From Rhizodiscina lignyota (lineage: Eukaryota; Ascomycota; Dothideomycetes; Aulographales; Rhizodiscinaceae), in NCBI GenBank assembly GCA_010015805.1, contig ML978140.1, positions 353,827-417,826 on the forward strand: DNA of 64,000 nucleotides, written 5' to 3'. The notes under the pieces were generated by a model, which was not told where the DNA came from, searched no databases, and saw nothing but the letters and a program-made list of their open reading frames with translations. Shown in pieces: positions 34,507 through 45,100 of this stretch; position 1 is the first letter of the stretch, and every line of letters starts with the position of its first letter. A program made the position numbers and the translations under genes.

Positions 34507-35785
34507 ATGAGCCACAATTCTACGTTCAGCAATGCTGCGCTCACATGCAATTTCACGTCAGTTGGCGAGGTCTTCACTACCGCCAATGCCACAAATCAGA
34601 GTGTGACGGGAATAGTACAAAAATGCCCAGACGTTTGCGCCCTAACATGGGGCGTTGGCAATCCCGACCTCTCTGGAATCGGAGTAAGGACCAAAAACCG
34701 CGTTATGCATCCTGGCTAATCTTGCAAAAGGTCCTCATCGCCTACATCTCTCAGACAGTTTTAACGCTTCTCTTCGGCCCGATACTACTAAGCGGCGTAA
34801 TAATCGCCAAAAGGCTCCTCCGGCCAGATGACGAGTTCAAAACGACCTGCGACCTGCAATCTCAGTTCCATGCCATTTCTGGACTTTTTTCTCTTCCGGT
34901 GACAGTCGCGGCTATTGTTCGCGTGCATCAGGGCGCGACGCTCTTCGAGCTGAGTTTCATGCAGTCGCTTTTATTGACGCAAATCCTCGGTTCGCTATCC
35001 GACTTCTCCACCATGACTGGCGTGCTCGGCACAATGACTGGACTAAAAGAGTGCGCCCGAGGGAAAAAGAAATTCGTAGAAATCACAAAAGGGGATGAGT
35101 GGGCCGGGAGAGGTGTAAAGCGCCTCCTATTATTGCTCACCCAAATCACTCTATATTCAGTATTCTTAACACCATTCAGTATATCAGAGGACTCCTTGAC
35201 GAGTTATAAAGAATACTTCAAGGCATGCCCAAAATACAGCAGTCTGTCTCCTGTTTTGATATTCTCAAGCGATGCAGATTCACCGTTCTGGAATTACCTT
35301 ATAACTATTTGCCTTGTTCTCGTCGGGGCACTCTTCATTGGCTATGGGGCCTGTTGGCTCATCGTTCTGGATCCACTTATCGCTATAGCCATCTCTCTCG
35401 GTCTATGTGGCGGAGTTGTATTCTACACGATAAACATGTATAAGAAAAGGTTGTTGCTTCGGACGCTTGTTGGGCCTCAGGATCAAGACAATGAATGGGG
35501 ATTTGGGCAAGTCGTTCCTTTTTTCCTCTGGCTACCGCTATTGGTCAGATCTTTCGAGATTCCTGTCAAGGCTTGTATGTCTTTGGTAAGTTTGACCACT
35601 TTGTGAACAAGGCCACTGCTAACCAGTGTCGTCATGCTTAGGATCCAGAGGATTCTCGGGACAATAGCTCCAGTGTGGAGGAGGGTTTAGCGGCCGATTC
35701 GGCCACGATTGGGCGCTCTTCCCTTGCTGCTGGTGGCCGAGAAGTTGACAGTAGCAGTGTTAGATATAGACGGAGGTCGATATGA
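34507..35785 (+). CDS. Fungal polytopic membrane protein, function unknown
   Basis: Three exons, 34507-34683, 34731-35585 and 35642-35785, 391 residues. The N-terminal 60 residues are rich in Asn/Thr/Ser with several N-glycosylation sequons (NST, NFT, NAT, NQS) and paired cysteines (LTCNF, KCPDVCALTW), so they probably face the outside or a lumen. About seven hydrophobic helices follow (for example ISQTVLTLLFGPILLSGVII, LITICLVLVGALFIGYGACW and IAIAISLGLCGGVVFYTI). The last exon encodes a cytosolic Ser/Asp-rich tail ending in RYRRRSI. I do not recognise the family. The topology resembles a receptor-like seven-helix protein, but there is no diagnostic motif. Confidence 0.7.
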
Positions 35786-35802
35786 AATTTTTAGAATCTG
35801 AG

Positions 35803-36031
35803 TACCGTAGCTTTGGGCTTCCTCGTTGTACCCTAAAGACGGCCGCTAACCCTCCACGGCAAGGAGTGGATACCTCTCCACAGGGTTAATCTGGTTAATC
35901 TGACTGAGGCGTTGTTTGCAAAGGAGGAGAAAAGTGCCTTCGTGGGTCTATCGGTCGTAGCAAAGCCGTGCGCTGATAGACGAAGCCACGGCGTTCTTGG
36001 CGTACAACGAGGAAGCCCAAAAGCTACGGTA
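35803..36031. mobile_element. MITE-like element with 30-base terminal inverted repeats
   Basis: The left end (35803-35831) and the right end (36002-36031) are inverted copies. Over 29 bases against 30 they differ only by one missing T. The ends read TACCGTAGCTTT and, on the other strand, TACCGTAGCTTTT. If the outer TA dinucleotides are target-site duplications, the element is a 2-base-TA insertion of the Tc1/mariner-pogo (Fot1) kind with TIRs beginning CCGTAG. The 229-base interior has no ORF, so it would be non-autonomous. It lies between the stop of the membrane-protein gene and the promoter of the next gene. Confidence 0.8.
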
Positions 36032-36035
36032 GTAT

Positions 36036-36060
36036 CACGTGGATGCGCGTTTATCACGTG
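36036..36060. promoter_or_regulatory. Pair of CACGTG E-boxes
   Basis: Two identical TATCACGTG motifs (CACGTG at 36036-36041 and 36055-36060), spaced 19 bases apart, sit immediately outside the right end of the MITE and 80-105 bases before the next start codon. CACGTG is bound by fungal bHLH factors such as Cbf1-type proteins. Binding is inferred. Confidence 0.45.
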
Positions 36061-36140
36061 ATTACTCGCACTCCCAACTTCCAGGTTTGGACGCGTGCCC
36101 AACTACAGTCTGGTCTATGTATGCCAATGCGAAACACACA

Positions 36141-38887
36141 ATGAGGAACGAAGTGCAAGACTCCGACGATGACGAAGATTTATCAAGCCCAATTCATGCT
36201 CCTCTGAACGCGAAAAATCCTGATGACAATGTGGAAGTTGAGGATGCCTTGAATGCGTCGCTAAATGGCACAAGCTCCACAGGTGCGTCATACACTTATT
36301 CATCTCTTCACGCGTCAATGCATTTAACTACATATTAGAGTTACTCCGACGCGGCATCCAAGAAGCAAAAGACGCGCTTTTCGCTTCTAATAGCGCCTCG
36401 AAGCGCCCTCGAGGCTCCCAGGACGACGCGATGGCGAGTGCAAATTCCTCGACTGCGCAACGCGCCAAGCGGCGAAAGACGACGGCAGATGTCGAGGTGG
36501 CGCCGACATTATCAGCGAAGAAGCTTGAGCGGAGGAAGACGGTCAAGACGTACGGCCAGACGAAGTCTTCAGGACAACCACGGTCAGAGGCAGGCAGCAG
36601 CGCGTTTGAAGCGTTGAAAGGGCCGGATGACAATACCTCGACGAGCCAAAGTTCGACACGACACGAGTCTGAATATATAAGCGCGCATGAGGCCATTGAA
36701 CAAGCGCTAGCACCCCTCGAGTCCGAGTATACCAGTGCGCAGGAGATGATCGGACAAGCGCCCGGAGACCAAGGCGAAGGATGGAATCTCCCACCGACAA
36801 TGCTACAAGAGTTCGCGGAGCACTCACCGGGGATGTTTCCTTCCGACGTGCAACAGTCAAGTACGGTCCCCGAAGACACAATGGTGCAGAGACAGCTTCT
36901 CGACGACGCCCTGTACATGACGATTGTGAATGGCGCGGGAAACATTCCGTCCGCACGGCCAGCCAGTACGGCTAGTTCGTCGTTGCATTTGTCGCAATTT
37001 CTGACTACCCAATCGGCGAAGAGTCCATCAGTAGCAAAATCAGATCCATCCAAATCTCCAGAGAAGCACAGTGAGGGATTGTCTAGTGACATCATTTCAA
37101 AGGGGCTACCAGATTCGGTTCCCGGCAAGATGGGACCGCCGCCGTTGAACAACGGAACCCCACAACGTCGTGGGCTTCGATCTGCCACGCCCAAGGTCTC
37201 GCCAGCTCAGCAAAGTGAATCTCCGGCTCACAATATGCGCTCTACAACACCACAGGGCTCTCCTCCAACCAGGTCTTCGGGCCGCCTGCGGCGTACAAAG
37301 ACGTGCAGTGATGTCAAACCTTTTCCTTCCCAAATTCCCGCGCCGTTGCTTGAGGAAGCCCAGTCTAGTAGTAGACAAATGGACCCACTGACTGAAGTTG
37401 ATGATCTACTGGTCCGATCAAGTCGCAAACGAGCTATATCAAATATTGAAAAGGACGAGGCGCAGGCCAATGTAGATAGCGAGAGAGCTGCTTTAATGAG
37501 CGAATCCAACGAGTTACCTGTCCAACCAATCAGCAGAGGAGCAGCAAAAAACCCCGAAAGTGATAATGCAATCACTATAGGCAGCAAACGAGCTCCATCG
37601 GAGGTTGAGGACAATGGGTTACCGGCGGCCCCAAGTCGCAAACGTGGCCGACCAGAGTCTCTAAAGAAGTCAAAAGACAAGCTGCCCGTCGCAGGTTCCG
37701 ATGAACTTAACTCGGATGATATTGCGGCTATCGGCCTTCCAAAAGAGCAATACAAACCTCGTTTAAGCCGACGTCGCTCTGAGCAAGTCACGTCTCTCGA
37801 CGACATCGATTACTCCAAAGTGCCTGAGCGCGCAGCAAGGGCGAGGGCCAAGCGCCGAAAGACGGTCGATCCAGCAGCGATGGGAGAAGTTTCTACCGAA
37901 AGTCCTAACAAGGCCAAGGTTGACATGGTGTCCAGCATGGGTTTCACTCCTGCAAGAGCCAAGAAGGCGTTGCAGGAGAGCAATGGCAGTATGGAAGCGG
38001 CGGTGGAGTCGTTGATCACTGGCCCAAAAACGAGGTCGAAGGACGAGGCTTCGAAACTCACTGTGGATCTACAGGATGAGAGTGAAATTGCTGTCAAGTC
38101 TCCTGAGGAGCAACTACAGCAGACTGAGAAAAGGGAGCAGTCATTCGGTTCAGGAAGAGGCAAGAGAGTTCTCGAATGCGTCGAGATCCCTTCAAAATTG
38201 GCTCTTTCTGCTGTGGAAGAAGCCGGTGTACCGGCCGAAACAACATTGAATCCTGGTCCTGGAGAATCTTTGCAGCCTATAAAGAAGAGAAGAAGCCAGC
38301 CAAAGAAGGTAGAGCAAAAAGAGGTCGTGCTAGAAGAACCTATTACAGATGATACAGCCCAAGCCCCGCCCAAAATTGACGAGGATGAGCTACCGACCAC
38401 CAAAAATGCAATTCCAGCGGACGTTGACGAGCCTGACGATTCGCCGCCGAAGAAAAGAGGCCGTAGGCAACCTCGTTCTATCCAAACGTCCGAGACCAAG
38501 CAGCTTGAAGTCCATCGCGACAAAGCTGATGCACTACCTGACATTGATAGCAACAACGATGGCTCGGCTCCCAAAGCAAGCGCCTCTCGCGACGCACTCG
38601 CCGAAGTCGACGCAAATACGAAAATCTCGGAAGCGACTCCAGTTCAAGACCAGGAGTTGAAGAGTGACCCGCCTCCAGCAACGCCAGAGCAAGTGCACAA
38701 GAACGCGACACCTGTCACACCGACGTCTAGACCGAGAGATGCGGCTCCCAACGGCACGTCCTCAGAAAGCGCGAATGCGAGAAACTCTGCGCAGCATTCT
38801 CCGATCAGCAAGGGCAAGGTGCCGTACAGGGTGGGTTTGAGCAGGAGGGCGAGAATTCAGCCGCTGTTGAGAACATTGAAGAAGTAA
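36141..38887 (+). CDS. Large disordered nuclear protein with UBA and AT-hook-like motifs
   Basis: Two exons, 36141-36282 and 36339-38887, 896 residues from this start. An in-frame Met at 36117 would add eight. Most of it is low-complexity and charged. Recognisable parts: basic nuclear signals near the N-terminus (AKRRKTTADVE), AT-hook-like RKRGRPE and KKRGRRQPR, and a UBA domain at about 576-608 (VSSMGFTPARAKKALQESNG), which would bind ubiquitin. The C-terminus has a short conserved-looking basic end, YRVGLSRRARIQPLLRTLKK. The combination suggests a chromatin-associated protein that reads ubiquitin. I do not know a characterised homolog. The promoter carries two E-boxes next to the MITE. Confidence 0.8.
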
Positions 38888-39264
38888 AGTATTATCTGTG
38901 CTCTTGGCTGAGTTTGTAAGTCATGATTGACGATGTATGTTGCACGATTGCTTTATTTGTGGTCGACAGAGGCCCAAGTATAGCTACTTACGTAGGAAGA
39001 ATCCACAAGAGCATATTCCTTAACGTTGAGTCTCCTCTATCTTCCGGAATATTCTTAATGCCTGAAGGATTTTCACTGGCTATGCACCCGCCCGAAGTGA
39101 ACAATTGTTTGCTTGTAACAGTCACTTGACAGCTTGGCTGCCCCGGCTTGTAACAGGCTTACGTATAGTTGCACGACCTCTCACTTCTGTGCTCATAGCA
39201 TCTTCATTCCTTCGATTTGCGCCGCCCATGTCATTGAGTACAGCCATTTTGCGACTAATCACTA
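38888..39264. other. Spacer
   Basis: About 380 bases, holding the 3' end of the UBA gene and the leader of the next ORF. No gene seen. Confidence 0.5.
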
Positions 39265-40107
39265 TTGCACTACGGGATGATGGACGAGCAGAGGAGATTC
39301 TATCATAACCTTCCAAAAATCAACATTGACGGACACTCGAATGAATCTCGATGGGCACATTGGAAGTTTGGGCTGACACATACGTTCCAGGAAACAAGCG
39401 AAACGCACGACGAAGAGCCCGAGTCTGACCCTGATGCGAGACGTCCACACCGCCGAAACAGAAGCCAAAGAAAAAGCCAAGAGAGGAAACTGTCATCATT
39501 GATCCAAGCCCCCTCAGAGCAGCGGAACAAGAAGCGGAAGCGACAAACAGAGATTCCAACAGAGGAGTCTGAGATAGTCACGGAAGAGCACAAGAAGGCG
39601 AGGGTGGAATCTCATCGACCACGGTCCGGAAGTCCCTCTGCTGAGCATTCAAAGTCGCAATCACAGCCTCGAAAGTCGCAGTGGGAAGACACTGAAAATT
39701 TGAAGGAGAAGATAGAGAAGAGGAAGGAAGAGAGGGAAGAGACGCTGAAGAGGCTGACAAGGAACGGGCCCAAGGGACTGTTGCAGAGGAAATGGCCTCC
39801 TGGTGAAAGTCACATCGATAAATACTATGGTCGTAGTTGGAGTTGTAGTATGTGCTTTGCTGATGATACAGGAATGGAATTTGTTGACAGCGTTGGACTG
39901 CCTGTATCATATTGGTTCATGGCTATGATGTCTGGTGTGGTAATCATGAGCCTTCTTCCACATTCACAGCCCGTTTCATGGCGGCTGTGCGTTGGGCTCC
40001 CCAGGCCAGGGATGATGCTAAGGTCCGGTCGTCAGTGGAAAGGCCTGATACGCTTTACGCGCAGGCAAAAATGCCAAGAAAATAATCGCGCGCTAAGCCG
40101 AATCTAG
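39265..40107 (+). CDS. Hypothetical charged protein
   Basis: Open frame of 280 codons with strongly biased composition. The first 180 codons read as real protein: NESRWAHWKFGLTHTFQE, then Arg/Ser/Glu-rich text, then a long charged helix (ENLKEKIEKRKEEREETLKR). After KWPPGESHIDKYYG (about 39820) the text becomes hydrophobic and less protein-like, so a 3' intron starting there (GTCGTAG near 39832) and a different ending are possible. I recognise no family. A gene is likely, but the C-terminal third and the stop are doubtful. Confidence 0.5.
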   Translation: MHYGMMDEQRRFYHNLPKINIDGHSNESRWAHWKFGLTHTFQETSETHDEEPESDPDARRPHRRNRSQRKSQERKLSSLIQAPSEQRNKKRKRQTEIPTEESEIVTEEHKKARVESHRPRSGSPSAEHSKSQSQPRKSQWEDTENLKEKIEKRKEEREETLKRLTRNGPKGLLQRKWPPGESHIDKYYGRSWSCSMCFADDTGMEFVDSVGLPVSYWFMAMMSGVVIMSLLPHSQPVSWRLCVGLPRPGMMLRSGRQWKGLIRFTRRQKCQENNRALSRI

Positions 40108-40316
40108 CTGATCCGAAGATAGGCCGGCGGTGATCCGACCTAATATATATTTTCCCACAACAACGCGCTCTCTTTCCCTTCTCACAACTTTGCACAACAA
40201 CACAGTCGTACATGCACGCGACTGTACTATCGGCCCAACCCAACTATAAGCAAACATATCATAAGTGATCTTGCCTTGTCGTTGCATTTTGTGTCCGTAC
40301 ACCCATTTCACCAAAA

Positions 40317-40631
40317 ATGAAGTTTACCAGCCTTCTAGGTTTACAGACGCGTCGATCGCTCTGCGACTTTGACGCGAGCCACCGTGGCAGACGTCGAGAT
40401 GGCAGGCGCCGAGATGGCCGAAGTTGGAGGCCCAAATCCGATCCTTTACCGAAATCTAGAAAACACCGTCTTCGTCATAGACATACCTACTTCCATCGCG
40501 GTGGCTCAATCGTTCGAGCACCTTCGACAACTGCTCTCAACAGTTGCAAGGACCAAACCCATGAAAACTCCAGTACCCGAAAACGCGGACGCCCTAGCGG
40601 AGTTCTATCAGATCAACAACGATGTTCATGA
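40317..40631 (+). promoter_or_regulatory. Overlapping upstream ORF of the METTL4-type gene
   Basis: The first ATG (40317, context CCAAAAATGA) opens a 104-codon frame that overlaps the methyltransferase start (40369) by 263 bases in a different frame. Its product is Arg/His-rich and has no domain. If transcription begins before 40317, ribosomes would meet this start first, so it could repress the main ORF. The transcript start is unknown, so this is inference. Confidence 0.35.
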
Positions 40632-42051
40632 TGAGGAGAAGTTTAACATCGCGCAAGCCTTGGACGAGGTTCGTAAAGCGATGCCTGGTCGAGAGTGGTG
40701 CCTTCCTCGCTTCATCCATGCCTCACCTCCTACACAGGGCCAGTCCCCGGAAGCTGCCAGCACTGTACTGGAGCTGGAGCCGGGCTTTCTGACCAAGCTC
40801 TCCAAGTACGAGTACGACGACAAGGACGATCTCTACGAGTTCTTCGGTCGCCCAGCACCGCCGGTGAGAACTGATGCGCCTCTAGCATCAGACGATGACA
40901 CGGGGCCACCGACAGAACCAGCTGAGTCTGTCCAGCCTGACGAGCTAGTAGAGGATAGCAAGAAGCGCAAACACCGCAGCGCGACGCCACCGGTTGATGA
41001 GCCTAAGCCTGTGAACAAGAAGCTGCGTCAAGACGATGATGGCACTGTGCACCTCAAAGAGTACAGTGGCATAGGAGAGGCACTAGAGGACAAGACAAAG
41101 GAGGATGTTGAGCGAGCAGAGGAGCCTGCTACAGGAGAGGAGGAGTTCAAGCATGCAGAAGCAGAACTCTGGTACCCGGTGTTCCACAATGAGACCGACA
41201 GCACGCGTCGCCTCTCTGTCCTAGTCGCGAAATCGCTTCCCGCTTCCGACGCTAAACACTTCTTCATTCCTCCCAAGTCGACCTTTGTTCTTAGCGACAT
41301 TTGGGGAGAGGGATTCTTTCGTGGTGAGGTCAGGCATGCTGCCAACGAGAACGAAGCACCCGGGGCTCGCCGCTTCAATCTCATCTTGATGGATCCGCCG
41401 TGGCCAAACAGATCTGCCAAGGATTGGGAATTCGGAAAGACGAACGGGTACACCGGTTACAAGAGCAATGACAGTATGTGGGAGAGTTATCATATGCTCA
41501 GAAACCTCAGCTTGGATATGCACCTCGCTCCCGGTGGCTTTCTTGCTGTGTGGGTGACAAACAACGAACAAGTACGTGAGCTTGTGGTGGGGGATTCAGG
41601 CCCGGCGAAGAATCAGTACAAGAAGGAGTACAAGAAGGACTTTCTATTCAAGCAGCTTGGAGTAAAGTTGGTTGAGGAGTGGATGTGGGTCAAGACAACG
41701 CCGAAGGGTGACCCGGTGAGAGAGTTGGGAGTCAAGTGGTGGAGAAGGCCTTATGAGGTGTTACTCATTGGCCAGAAGACTGACGACGAGGGCGGAGGAG
41801 AGGAGGAGGAGGAGGAGGAGGAGGAGGAGGAGGAGGAGGAGGAGGTCAAGAGGCGCGTCATGTTTGCGGTCGGCGATATTCACTCGCGCAAGCCTTGCCT
41901 CAAGGCGTTGTTCGAGGAGATCTTGCTCGGCCGGAAGGAGAACTACAGGGCGCTCGAGATCTTCTCGAGGTATGGCGTGGCGGGCTGGTGGTCTTGGGGC
42001 GACGAGGCCATCAAGTTCAACTGGGACGGCTACTGGCGCAAGCCCGAGTAG
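40369..42051 (+). CDS. MT-A70 family N6-adenine methyltransferase, METTL4-type
   Basis: Single exon, 560 residues. The catalytic DPPW motif is at 342-345 (LILMDPPWPNRSAKDWEF), followed by PGGFLAVWVTN, the WMWVKTTPKGDPV strand and the C-terminal FAVGDIHSRKPCL and LEIFSRYGVAGWWSWGDEA, in the order expected for METTL4. Relatives methylate U2 snRNA (m6Am) and have been proposed to act on DNA 6mA. The target here is unknown. The N-terminal 300 residues are largely charged linker with a nuclear-type KKRKHRS. Between the last two core strands lies a pure glutamate run (about 479-493) encoded by a GAG repeat, so the insert length may vary. A longer ORF in another frame starts 52 bases upstream and overlaps the start. 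Confidence 0.9.
   Translation: MTRATVADVEMAGAEMAEVGGPNPILYRNLENTVFVIDIPTSIAVAQSFEHLRQLLSTVARTKPMKTPVPENADALAEFYQINNDVHDEEKFNIAQALDEVRKAMPGREWCLPRFIHASPPTQGQSPEAASTVLELEPGFLTKLSKYEYDDKDDLYEFFGRPAPPVRTDAPLASDDDTGPPTEPAESVQPDELVEDSKKRKHRSATPPVDEPKPVNKKLRQDDDGTVHLKEYSGIGEALEDKTKEDVERAEEPATGEEEFKHAEAELWYPVFHNETDSTRRLSVLVAKSLPASDAKHFFIPPKSTFVLSDIWGEGFFRGEVRHAANENEAPGARRFNLILMDPPWPNRSAKDWEFGKTNGYTGYKSNDSMWESYHMLRNLSLDMHLAPGGFLAVWVTNNEQVRELVVGDSGPAKNQYKKEYKKDFLFKQLGVKLVEEWMWVKTTPKGDPVRELGVKWWRRPYEVLLIGQKTDDEGGGEEEEEEEEEEEEEEEVKRRVMFAVGDIHSRKPCLKALFEEILLGRKENYRALEIFSRYGVAGWWSWGDEAIKFNWDGYWRKPE
41798..41844 (+). repeat. GAG trinucleotide microsatellite
   Basis: About fifteen consecutive GAG units in frame in the methyltransferase gene, encoding the poly-Glu run. 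Expansion or contraction would keep the frame. Confidence 0.9.
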
Positions 42052-42181
42052 CCTCAAGGTAGTGAGATGGTCGTAGTGCGGGCGGTCTGGGGGTCCTGGG
42101 GGACGCGGTGATCAATTCTAGTAGCAAGGCTACTAGAGCGAGGCTAAGTAGCCTCAAAATTACTCAGATGATCGTAAAGTG
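42049..42181 (+). repeat. Short diverged direct repeat at the METTL4-type gene end
   Basis: GTAGCCTCAAGG...GATGGTCGTAGTG at 42049-42079 recurs about 100 bases later as GTAGCCTCAAAA...GATGATCGTAAAGTG (42148-42181). The first copy includes the stop codon. It may be an old local duplication. Confidence 0.4.
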
Positions 42182-45100
42182 TCAAAGATTTTTCGGCTTT
42201 GAAAATGAGTGAATTCGTGAAATTGCAGCTGCTCTGTTGTATCGAAGATTGAGCAAACTGGCTCGGATATTTAAACAAGGCAGGTGCATTCTCTAACATA
42301 ATGCAAGCGATCCAAAAATCAAAGACCATTATTAGGCGTAGCACAAACGAATACCAAACCATTGATCTGGGCCGCAACATTCGCATTTCTGCCGAGCAGT
42401 TGCTTGAACATACACATGCTCGACTTATTATACAGTAATAAGTATCGTGATGCTTGATATGGCGGCCTTTCAACTATCCTCTTACGCTTAGTTCCTTGAA
42501 GATGGGTGTGTTAGTCATTTCACACCCTGTTCTGTACGCGTACATGAGCTCGATGCTACTGTACGAACTGCTCTTCACAGGGCATGCAATGCACGGTAAG
42601 TAGCGAGCATCACAAGCCTTGGCCGTGCAGTCTTCCACTTCTCTCGCTAAAGTTGATCTTGATAAAGAGGCTCGCTCTATTCTCAAACGCGTTGCTCCAT
42701 ATTCGTACAAGAGCTTATTCCTACTGTATGACATCAACAAGCCAACAGTGTGCTTCAATATGCAGTGGCGACTATCCCGAGCCTCGACCGACTGGTCTTC
42801 CAACTATCTCCTCAAGGTAACTCCTACTGACGAGGCTTTCTCTGTTCTTGAACGCCTTGCTCCACACGCATAGCTGTTCCTCTTCTAAGAATTGAACCAA
42901 TCTTCAACTTTGCCTGAGGTCAGTTGCAGAACGAATTCCATCATAGCTCCTGCTCCATGTCGGCCGACAGGAACGCCGAAAAATGCATCTTGTGGGTTGT
43001 CGGGCCGAAGCAACTCCGCAACGGCCCGAGTATATTCACATCCGACTCCCGACACCACTTACGCGGATCCGACCCTGCCGGGTACTGATTCCGAGCGAGA
43101 GATATCGAGATGTGAGATGTTGATCTCGAGAATGAGCCGTAAGTGTGCTTAGACTGTGAAATAAAGCGACCGCTAGGAAAGCGTGTCGGTCACTAATTTT
43201 TCTCGAAGCTTTTGAGACACTAAACAGCAAAAGCGTATCTCTGTAATCAACAACGCATATAAAGCCTTTCAGTAGTTTCGCTATTATTTAGTACGCCCTA
43301 AAAGACGTACAACTGAGCTTCCAGATAATGTCTCATTTACCTTGAACGCAAGAGATGATCACTCTCGAGTGTTACTACTTGTCTGGCGGTCAAAATTTTG
43401 GTGTCTTCTAGATTTTCTACATTGCGCATTAACATGTCGGATAAGCGCGCTTCGGGTAACGAAATGCGTTTGTGCAATTGCAAAATCATAGACAAAGGTC
43501 CACATGGTATCCACTTGAGTATCCACTATATTTTTTCCAAGATCTTGCAGGAGACACCGAGGTTGCAGAATCTGAGCTGCGATGGATTTATGGTGGAGCC
43601 CGGTTACCTGGCACCGGGGAGAGCTTTGTGGGAAGAATACCGACAACGGTCTCTCTTGCCGTTCGAGATCATAACGAGAGACTTGCCTAAAAGAGGGTTG
43701 TAGCGTGTTATCCACCGATTCCACCCGTAGCCGACCGTTTGCGGGTGTACGGGAACAAGAGAAGGACCGATTTTCGGAAGCATGAAAGAGAGCGGAGCGG
43801 ACACCTCTACGGAGACTAGACAGCTCTTGAATATTGTATAGACTTGTGAAAGACGGGAATAAAGACTAACGATTCATGCAAGAATATCACGACTCATGCT
43901 CGAAAATAGACGTTGAAGTGGAGGGGAGGAATGTCACTATTGAGGTCCAGAAGAGTGTGGAGCACATGAAATAGATAACCGAGACCGATTTCACATGATC
44001 CAGAATGCTGAACTCGCCTCGTCGCATCGAGAGCTTGCCTCCTCGAATAGAAATCCACCCCCCACAATCAATATTGACATTAATGCAGTGGTGACTCGTC
44101 TCAGGCAGCTTGGGCGTCTTTCTGTCACGAGCTTGCGTACTTCGGACTGCCTGGATGTGATCAGAGTCCTCGTGGCTCAGCAGGCAACGTGTACAAAGGC
44201 AACCGAGCGGCCTCCAGACAACTCAGCGGCCTCTGACAACTCATGGAGGGTGCAAACCACGAATAGAAAGTTTCTGAGCACAACCTTCTCAGAAGCGACG
44301 GCTTCTGATTTGAAAGCGGCATCTGCTCTGGGCTCGCTCGCTAAAACATTGAGTGGTATTGTTAGAGCACAAAGCAAGCTTTCACTTTGCCTACTATTTT
44401 CTAGACTCCGACCCTGATTCAGAGTCATGCTGAGTTGTTCATGAGCCAGACGAAGGACAGTAGTCAGCAGTCAGTCTCATGGATGATGGATGGCCGCGAG
44501 GAGCCCTCGGTGTACGCGCCCGAGGCTTTCTTCTGCCTGCGGCGGCATTTGCTTTGTACCCAAGCCTTCCGAAGCCGGCAAAAGAATCATCGAGGGTGAG
44601 GGGTTTGGGCGATGGGTGTAAAGGCTTTATGAATATGGGCAAGCGTCCACTTCCGTAGGGGTGGCCCATCAGCCGGCGGCGAAATTATTTCGGAACCCAC
44701 TGAATTCTGTACCCCAGATATCGTGCTGCTTCTTCCAGGTAAGCGACGATTTTCAGGGTCCAGCCATCCTCCTCGCCGGGTTGCGATGGCTACCTAAGGC
44801 TGAGAAAGCACTTTAGGCGGGAATAGCGATGCGACACGGGTCCGGACATCCTGCTTTATGAGTTTTCGCACGAGTTGGAGGTTGCAACGCTCCGCCCTGC
44901 GCTGACGGCGTCTTCGGCCTGCTGACTGTTCAATACTGACAATACATCTCGGACAACGGAGCAGCCCAATGGGGTATTCGTAGGCCAATACGGCGAAAGC
45001 GGCCACGGAGATTTTTGTAGGCACCGTACTTCGCACGTATCGCACGCAGCAAGTCGCATACACGCTGTGGCAAAGGTGTGTAGATTACGCGGCATGAGCT

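Noticed and set aside
36328-37194. 288-codon open frame antisense to the UBA/AT-hook gene
   Set aside because: Shadow of a biased coding sequence. No splice partners, and the sense frame has clear motifs.
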